From: Podospora bellae-mahoneyi
Lineage: Eukaryota > Ascomycota > Sordariomycetes > Sordariales > Podosporaceae
Direction: 5' to 3'
NCBI RefSeq assembly: GCF_035222275.1
Contig: NC_085884.1
Coordinates: 2,542,001-2,606,000, forward strand
Length of the DNA: 64,000 nt
Shown: in pieces, positions 57,721 to 64,000 of the stretch
Position numbering within the stretch: the stretch's first letter is position 1
Layout: each line of letters starts with the position of its first letter
Notes under the pieces: model-generated
Seen by the model: the letters and a program-made list of their open reading frames with translations, nothing else
Database searches by the model: none
What the model was told of the DNA's origin: nothing
Position numbers and translations under genes: made by a program

Positions 57721-57820
57721 ACAGGCTAGGCTGGCTCTAGCTGCTCCACATCCTCCATGGCTACCACTTCTTCCTCCACCACCCTCCCTTCAATACAGGC
57801 CTCTTCCAGTTCACAGAGCC

Positions 57821-58072
57821 TCACAAACTTAAATTCAAGTCTTCTCTATTCAACTTGCGCCTTTTTTTTGCTTCCTGGGCCTTCTGGGCGTTCTGTTGGT
57901 GCCTTACCGCATCAGCTTTGTAGATGGATACTTTAGATCTTAGTGTAAGTATAATACTGGTAAGAGTCCTTACCATAAGCTGTTTTCTGGCCGGCGTATA
58001 GTTCTTAAGTAGGTCCCTAACCTTCTTAATTACCTGGAGAACCTCCAGGGTATAAAAAGTAAGTATTTTCAA
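57821..58072 (-). other. Basic coiled-coil-like fragment at the edge of the repeat island
   Basis: An 83-residue frame (LEVLQVIKKVRDLLKNYTPARKQLMVRTL, then AVRHQQNAQKAQEAKKRRKLNREDL) has the look of the charged C-terminal tail of a pogo/CENP-B-type transposase, but no DDE domain is seen beside it. It is best treated as a possible transposase tail remnant. Confidence 0.3.
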
Positions 58073-58084
58073 AGAGAGATTTAA

Positions 58085-58713
58085 CGGTACTATATTAACT
58101 ACTATCTAGCTTAAAGAGAGCGGTTTACGCCTACGTATAAGCCATAATTCTATTCCACACTAACCGCCGGTAATATTTTCTTTCTTAAAGCCCTACTTAC
58201 GGGTAAAGTTATATAGCCGGACTAAATTAACTTTACCGTTAAGCGTATAGTTAATAAAGGCGTTGTGTATAGTTATAAATTTCTTAAACGCTTTCTTTAT
58301 ACTAAAAAAGGAATGAATATTAAAAAGTTAAGGAACGTAAAAGTAATAGAGAGGTAAGAAAAGAAAGTAAATATTATTCCTATAGTACCAGAGTATAAAG
58401 TCGTTAATAATAGATAAATTATTATTTTTTTTAAAAAAAAAACCGATGTTTTAATATATCCTTAGATTTAATCCTTGATATGAAAATCTTTCTAAATTAA
58501 TTAATAGTAGAATCATTGTTAATTTATTTGCTCTTTAATATAATTATATATTAATTTTTATTTACTTAGTTTAGAACTATTATTTTTAAAAGTCTTTACT
58601 TTTAAAAGTAATACCGGGAAAGAAAATTCTTTTATTTTATGAAATACATTTAAATTTTATAATTTAAATCCTTTCTCCGTTCTATTTAACGTATATAAAC
58701 TTTTTACCATACT
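58085..58713. repeat. AT-rich degenerate DNA
   Basis: About 630 bp of RIP-like sequence with no open frame. It precedes the copy of the 45.8-kb repeat; source family unknown. Confidence 0.6.
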
Positions 58714-59140
58714 GCGAAAAATTTATAACTAAACCCTTTTTTCTTTAGCTTTTTATTATACTTACTTTATTATAGTTATAACTATACCTAAACTTAATTT
58801 CATTAAGGGCAAAATATAAATTAAAAAACTTATTAATATTCTCCGGTACAACTTCATTAACTTTAATATAATTAATTTTCTTTGTAACCTTTATTTTAAT
58901 ATTTAAATAACGGTTAATAAAGTAAGGAAACCTAATACTTATTAAAGGAATTCAAATCGCTCCATTAAATAAATAAATTAGGCATTAAAATTTTAATATT
59001 AATATAAGTAAAAACGTAATTAAGCTTTCTTAAAGAAATATTTAATAAATATTAAAGTCTTTTTAGCCGTAAAAAAATCAGTATTAGTTTTAATAAACAA
59101 GGTTCCTTAGTAAAGTGCTATTAATATAGTACTTTAGGGT
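58714..59140. repeat. Degenerate AT-rich repeat, copy 2
   Basis: Matches 45838-46264 in the same orientation over about 427 bp with many differences of C/T and G/A type. The match ends exactly where the LTR at 59144 begins. Confidence 0.7.
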
Positions 59141-59143
59141 GGA

Positions 59144-59559
59144 TGTCACAGTTAAGCTAACAGGCAGGGCGGACCGTGTGCGGGGCACAAGACGCACAGT
59201 CAATCGCTAGCAGGACCAATTATAGGAGAGAAAGATGGACCATTGGGAGGTGGATTATCCAGGGCATAAGGAATTATAAATGATTCCTGGGAATTATTTA
59301 TGATCCTCGAGAGTTAGTCATGATCCTCGAGGAATGGAATAATCCAAAGTTTAGCATTAGGTTTATATATACGAAGGAACTAGTTGGGGTAGATAGATAG
59401 TTCCGCAGTCTGCAATTTAAGTTACAATCGTTAGTATCTAAATTATTATAATTGAGACAAGCCATTATTGTATACTATTTAGATGTACCGAACCAGGATT
59501 GTTCAGAAGTACCTTTAACTAGTATCCCTTTTAAAGGTTCTAAATAGGGGTTCGTTATA
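59144..59559 (+). mobile_element. LTR of the same retrotransposon family as 48540-48960, with AT-rich flank
   Basis: 416 bp beginning TGTCACAGTTAAG and ending GGGGTTCGTTATA, sharing with the other copy the TATATATACG box, AGTTCCGCAGT, GTACCGAACCAGGATT and the end motif. It is more AT-rich than the other copy. No matching duplication flanks it and the repeat on its left does not resume on its right, so the AT-rich DNA to the right (to about 60790, apart from the block at 59713) may be a degenerate internal region. Fossil; broken. Confidence 0.7.
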
Positions 59560-59712
59560 TTCTAATATTAAATATAAAAAAATAGTTTAAGATTAATTAC
59601 TCCGGTATTCTATATTGAAGACCGATAAATATTAATACTATATAATAGTAAAAGGTATAAGGCTAGAATTAAAGTAAAAATTATTTAAAAATTTTAATTA
59701 TAGTAAAATAGT

Positions 59713-60062
59713 AAGAAAACACACAAAACAACCACAACACTACAAATATACCCTCAACAGGGCTCTGAATGAACACACCTGCGTGATAGTGGCTCGCTCG
59801 CAGGCCGCACTTCACGTAGGACAAACAGAAGACTCTGTGTGCTCGCAGACCACACAGTAAGCACCGGATTGGCCTGATCAGAGGGCCAGAACTGCCTACA
59901 CGCATGCAAAGCGCAAAAATACGAAGAAATAACAGTCGATGCCCTGTCTAAAATAGAATGTCCGAAGCAGACCGCTTATATACATGACCCCTGAGTCTCC
60001 GAATCCTCAGAGAGCCCCACTTCCTTACTCATACCCTCAGGCCTGTGGCCGTACCCCAAACT
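59713..60062. mobile_element. LTR-like insertion of unassigned family, with short duplication
   Basis: A 350-bp block of normal composition within AT-rich DNA, flanked by AATAGT on both sides (59707-59712 and 60063-60068). On the minus strand it has a TATATAAGC box in mid-element. Its ends do not show clear TG...CA, so LTR status is tentative. It is younger than the surrounding decay. Confidence 0.45.
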
Positions 60063-60068
60063 AATAGT

Positions 60069-60790
60069 AAAGCGAGCTATTCTAGAAGAAATCATTAAAT
60101 ATTTAAACAGTTCGGTTAAATAAGAAGATTATAGTTATTACTATATCGAAAAGATCACGGATTATAAAAATAATAGTTATTAGGTTTTAGTAAAGTCAAG
60201 TAGTAAACCTCGAGGAAAACCTTAATTAATATATTAAATAAAAGAAAGTAGAGTTTTAGGAAGTAAAAGGTAGATTAGCAGAACTAAAAGGAAAGTACGA
60301 AGAAAGACATTTTTAAATGCAAACATCATAAAATCAATTAGTATAGATTATTAATGAAGTTATTACGAAGGTCGTTAAAAATAATGGTTTTACGGCAAAA
60401 CGTATTAAATAAATTAAATTAAAAGAATTATATAATAGATATAAAATTGCTATCTTATAGGATATATTACGGTTCATAAAGCTTAGGTATTAAAACTAAA
60501 AGAAATACTAAAAAAATTAAAAGTTATTATTATTAAAATGTCGAAATTACTCTAAAATATATTAATATTTATATAATACTCCGGTATTAGAAATTTAAGT
60601 ACTACTTTAACTACAATTAATATAGCGATAATATACTTCCGAATATATTAAGTTTTATTTTAAATTCCTTAAAGAGCTATATAACCTATTTTATAATAAG
60701 TCGAGTATTAATAGAAGGTCCCTAGTTACTTAGGCTAAGCGAGACGCTTTTTGTTTAAATAAGTTTTGGTTTAGCTATAATAAAAAAAAA
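60069..60790. repeat. AT-rich degenerate retroelement-like DNA
   Basis: About 720 bp of RIP-like AT-rich DNA without open frames, continuing the sequence left of the block at 59713. Probably part of the internal region following the LTR at 59144. Confidence 0.45.
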
Positions 60791-60970
60791 CGTTTTCACC
60801 TGCGTGCCTGCGACAAATTTCCTCTTCCGCATTTGTTCCAAATCTTTCCAGTTGACGGTCCTCGATCCCAATCTCGACTTTTCCAACCCATCCAATAATT
60901 CAGCCACACCCTTCCCACGACCACCACACTTCAACCTCAACAAGGCTGAGTTGCAAAAGGCGAACAGTTA

Positions 60971-62260
60971 TGGCCGAAGAGGATTGTGATCACAATGGTG
61001 CCATTGTAAGTCACAGCCCAGGTTGGCGAGTTGTTCGACTCACTGACACCATTTCGACAGGTCGACCAGCACCGTGCTGCTAGCACCGAGAAGAGCCAAG
61101 GCTCAACCATGCCAGAGGTATGTCCATCATCCGGAGTCGATGCATTCAGCGCAGTACCTCCATTCCAAATCCCCCTCGTCGGAGTATGTTGATTTATTAA
61201 TGGAATTATGATGGCAGCAAGCTCGGAGGGGGTGGCCGAGGGATGCTCCCACATGGTCACCTGACTTGTTTATCGAGGATGAAGCAGGCGAAGTGGGGCA
61301 CTGATTGGGGTGTCGTTTGTTCCACTTGGGCATACCAGTTCGCTTTAGTGCTGACGGATGGACAATCATATAGGAAGCTCTTGCCAAGTTGTGAAACCCC
61401 CATGGTGATCACATCGACCGCGATACTGAGGAATTGAGGTCCGAGTTTGCGACATCTGCCACCACCGTGATCAAGGTTTTCGACAAACTCGCGAATCATA
61501 CCACCCAGAAGCAAGGCACCGACGAGACGCTGTCATCAATGACGACCCTGGTCCAGCAGGTTGGCCCCATGGCTACGGCTCAACGTACGATCGAAGGCAA
61601 ATTTCAACGAGTCGATGACGAATTGAAGGGCATATCAGAGTCGCTTGCCAAAGTTTGCTTGGATGTTGCCAATACCTAATGTCGAGTGCAAAAAGAGACC
61701 GAAGCGGCTGAAAAGGCGCAGTCGACGACAGCTTGAACAGCAGCCCTCAAGAACTCAAGCAATGTCAAAGATCTGACCAAGGTCCTGGGCGACATCAAAA
61801 AAGCCTCAGCTAAGAATTTTAATTCCATTTCCAGTCTGGACGGCAAGGTCTCTGGGAAGCTGGAGGATATTAAGATCCGTCAAAAAACAATTTGGAAGGT
61901 CAACTTGCGAATAATCAGCGCGAACAGGAAATGTTGAAGATGTAGCTGGAAGGAGTCAAGGATAAATACAATGGGTTCAAGCTCTGGGTCAAGGGAGAGG
62001 TCATCGATGTCGAGAATCGGGGGAATGACGACAGCCGGTAGAATCGGCGTGAGACTGATGTCACACAGTGTTTGGTTAAGAATCGAAAACTGCGCAAAGA
62101 TCTCGAGGCTCTGCCCCAACAGTTTTCAGATCTGCACCTCTACTTTGATTTGGCAGATGCGAAACGTTCCAGGATTGGATAAACCGAGAACAATCACACC
62201 CTTATCTACGACGCGGACAGACGATGGTTTGACTAGACGGAGAACGGGAGAGTTTGTTTA
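60971..62260 (+). pseudogene. Coiled-coil protein gene, decayed
   Basis: An ATG near 60971 opens MAEEDCDHNGAI with a GTAAGT...GACAG intron to VDQHRAASTEKSQGSTMPE and another GTATGT donor, so the start of a spliced gene is visible. From about 61391 a helical, charged region reads DRDTEELRSEFATSATTVIKVFDKLANH, then RTIEGKFQRVDDELKGISESLAKV, typical of long coiled coils. After 61679 the same kind of text (DLTKVLGDIKKASAKNFNSISSLDGKVSGKLEDIK) continues but is interrupted by stops and frame changes. No domain is recognised. It lies between the repeat island and the NRPS-like gene and is probably a dead host gene. Confidence 0.5.
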
Positions 62261-62343
62261 GTTTCGCTTGGGTAGAGTTTGTGTTGGGTGATCACAGCCC
62301 ATACGGCATCCATTTCTACCTACCAAGACAAATACTACATGGA

Positions 62344-64000
62344 TCAATAGCCCCATTGCTTGCACCAATTTCTCATCAGGTCTCCCGTCACGGCCTTCAT
62401 GTTCTTCATAGTCTTGCTCCTCCTCATTGTCCTTTCCATCTCCATATCGACATATCCCTGTCCCTCCCTGACCTTCTCGTTCCAAGTCTTGTACGTGTCC
62501 AACAGCTTGACACCCGGATTCCGGCTGACATCCTCCGTCGTCGCCGCGCTCTTCTCCAGTTGTTTCACCCACTCCTCAAACGACACAATCTGCTTGATCC
62601 TGTCGCCGTAGAAGTCCTTGACTGCCTTGGCCAGCTCACCCCACTGCACCTTCCTAGGATTGATGCCATGGAAATAGCCCCTGATCAGGTCGACCGGCAC
62701 ATCCTCCGTCACACCCGACACCTCCAGCACCATGTGGGCAATCCCCTCAATCGGCACCCAGTCCACCGTCGTCATCTGGCCCAAGCTGTTGGGCAACAGA
62801 CCCATATACACCGAACTGGCCACCACAGATGGCAGCCACTCCTGCCTGTTCCAGTACCCCTTTTCCGATGACGGCCCCCCAATTTGACCCACCCGGATGA
62901 TCTCACTCGGCACCCCCGACATCTCCGAAGCCTTTTCCAAAATCAACGAACTGATCAGCTTCGACCGTCCATACCCGCCAGTGGAAATGTCAAAATCCCG
63001 CAGCGACTTCTCCGGCACCGGTTCCTTCTTCCTCCAGGCATCCGTCGTGGCGATGGAGGAGATAAACACCACCGGCACCCGCTTGTACGCCTTTCTGCTA
63101 AAGTCAGCCAGGTTGCGCACGCCCCGGATGTGCGGCTCGAAAGACTCGGTTGGCATGTTGAAGTTGACAGGCCACTGGTTGTGGATCACGCGGTCGACCT
63201 CACCCAGGAGCCGGTTGTAGGTTTCCATTCCCAAGCCTAAATCAAAGAGGGACATGTCGGCGTGGAGGAACTCGGCTTTGGAGAGGTCGGTTGTGAGCCC
63301 ACGCTCACGCATGCTCTTGAGCTGGCGTTCTTTGCCGTTGACGGCGCGGTTAAGGCAAATGACCTTTTTGACGCGGGGGCACGAGGCACAAATGCCTAGC
63401 ATGTAGGACCCGAGAGCGCCTGTTGTGCCGGTGATGACGATGACTTGGTCTTGGTCGGCGGGAGGTGGCTTTTCGGATTGACCCGAGGGCATGTCACGGG
63501 TGTACTTTTCTAGCAGGGCCTCCATGGCGTGTTCCTCATGATCAGGCTCTCCGACGGTGGCGTCCTTGCCCTCCTTGTTGACGACTGACCACACATAGTC
63601 GGAGAGCCTTTTGGCTGTTGGGTTGCCATAGATGACACGGGTGGCCAAGGCGGAAGAGTCCACTGTGACGCCTGCTGCGCTGAGGCCTGCACGCAAGAGA
63701 CGGGACAAATTAATGACTTGCATTGAGTCCACCCCCACAGAGAAAAAGTCGGTGCCGGGTTCGAGCCTGGGTGCACCGAGTTGGTCGGTAAAGATCTTCA
63801 AGATGCACTCGTTGAGGGCGTCCTTGGATGACAGGTCCAACACCGGCGCTTCCCCTGAGCGGACCTCGGTGACATGTTTGTAGATTTGGTCAATTTCGTC
63901 GTTGTACATCTTCATTGTGCCAACTCGCTGGATTGTTCCCTTGCCCGCTCGGAGAAAGGGCTTGTTGGGGTTTGACAGAGCCAAGAACTGCCGCCCAATC
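62344..64000 (-). CDS. NRPS-like enzyme: carrier protein and thioester-reductase domains (5' part outside window)
   Basis: The frame runs off the right edge, so only the C-terminal 552 residues are seen. They begin with the end of an adenylation domain (NKPFLRAGKGTIQRVGTM), then a thiolation domain with the phosphopantetheine Ser in FFSVGVDSMQ (near 63725), then a reductase domain of the extended short-chain dehydrogenase type: NADPH motif TGTTGALGSYML, FISSIAT and the YGRSK active-site pair. This A-T-R layout matches fungal NRPS-like carboxylate reductases, which reduce a carrier-bound acid to aldehyde or alcohol. Alpha-aminoadipate reductase (Lys2) is related, but the VDSMQ and VFISSIATTDAW text looks more like the secondary-metabolism group. 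Intact as far as visible. Confidence 0.88.
   Translation of the reverse strand, partial: IGRQFLALSNPNKPFLRAGKGTIQRVGTMKMYNDEIDQIYKHVTEVRSGEAPVLDLSSKDALNECILKIFTDQLGAPRLEPGTDFFSVGVDSMQVINLSRLLRAGLSAAGVTVDSSALATRVIYGNPTAKRLSDYVWSVVNKEGKDATVGEPDHEEHAMEALLEKYTRDMPSGQSEKPPPADQDQVIVITGTTGALGSYMLGICASCPRVKKVICLNRAVNGKERQLKSMRERGLTTDLSKAEFLHADMSLFDLGLGMETYNRLLGEVDRVIHNQWPVNFNMPTESFEPHIRGVRNLADFSRKAYKRVPVVFISSIATTDAWRKKEPVPEKSLRDFDISTGGYGRSKLISSLILEKASEMSGVPSEIIRVGQIGGPSSEKGYWNRQEWLPSVVASSVYMGLLPNSLGQMTTVDWVPIEGIAHMVLEVSGVTEDVPVDLIRGYFHGINPRKVQWGELAKAVKDFYGDRIKQIVSFEEWVKQLEKSAATTEDVSRNPGVKLLDTYKTWNEKVREGQGYVDMEMERTMRRSKTMKNMKAVTGDLMRNWCKQWGY

Noticed and set aside
48540-59559. The two LTRs as the two ends of one 11-kb retrotransposon
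   Set aside because: They are in opposite orientations, the left one has its own 5-bp duplication, and intact host genes lie between them.

Overview
The window is nuclear DNA of a filamentous ascomycete, most likely a Sordariomycete of the Sordariales (Podospora/Chaetomium type). The evidence is intron-rich genes with short 50-80 nt GT-AG introns and CTAAC-like branch sites, HET-domain genes, CBM1-tagged plant cell-wall enzymes, a LaeA-like methyltransferase, and AT-rich islands of ruined repeats of the kind left by repeat-induced point mutation (RIP). No rRNA, complete tRNA or CRISPR array was found.

Layout. 0-15 kb is mostly core genome: S10 serine carboxypeptidase, Zn2Cys6 regulator, HET protein, splicing factor Prp17/Cdc40, the cargo receptor Erv14, methionine aminopeptidase 1 and, divergent from it, kynurenine 3-monooxygenase. 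14.7-27 kb is accessory: an unknown gene carrying an in-frame stop, a broken CHAT-TPR gene abutting an AT-rich Fot1/pogo relic, an intact HET gene, a CE5 acetylxylan esterase/cutinase with CBM1, and a decayed HET gene. 27-45 kb holds secreted small proteins, a coiled-coil protein, a divergent pair of methyltransferases (LaeA-like and O-methyltransferase), an AT-hook protein with a GC-AG intron, a cation diffusion facilitator, and an 811-residue protein that joins a trypsin-like protease to three hydrophobic helical repeats.

45-52 kb is a transposon-torn island: a degenerate repeat, a DUF6604 gene fragment cut off by a Fot1/pogo-like element (perfect 53-bp inverted ends, TA duplication) that itself carries a solo LTR with a 5-bp duplication, then a decaying gene with an internal repeat. 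52-56 kb returns to intact genes: a GH10 xylanase with CBM1 and an M28 aminopeptidase with a PA domain. 57.7-60.8 kb is another nest of degenerate repeats and LTR pieces. 61-62.2 kb holds a decayed coiled-coil gene. The right edge has the 3' part of an NRPS-like carrier-reductase gene.

Themes: plant biomass use (CE5-CBM1, GH10-CBM1, secreted peptidases), secondary metabolism (LaeA-like and O-methyltransferases, NRPS-like reductase), and fungal self/non-self or immune-type genes (HET x3, CHAT-TPR, DUF6604, protease fused to helical repeats), several broken next to RIP-affected transposons. Exon joins were deduced by reading splice signals and protein continuity by eye; no alignment or database search was run.
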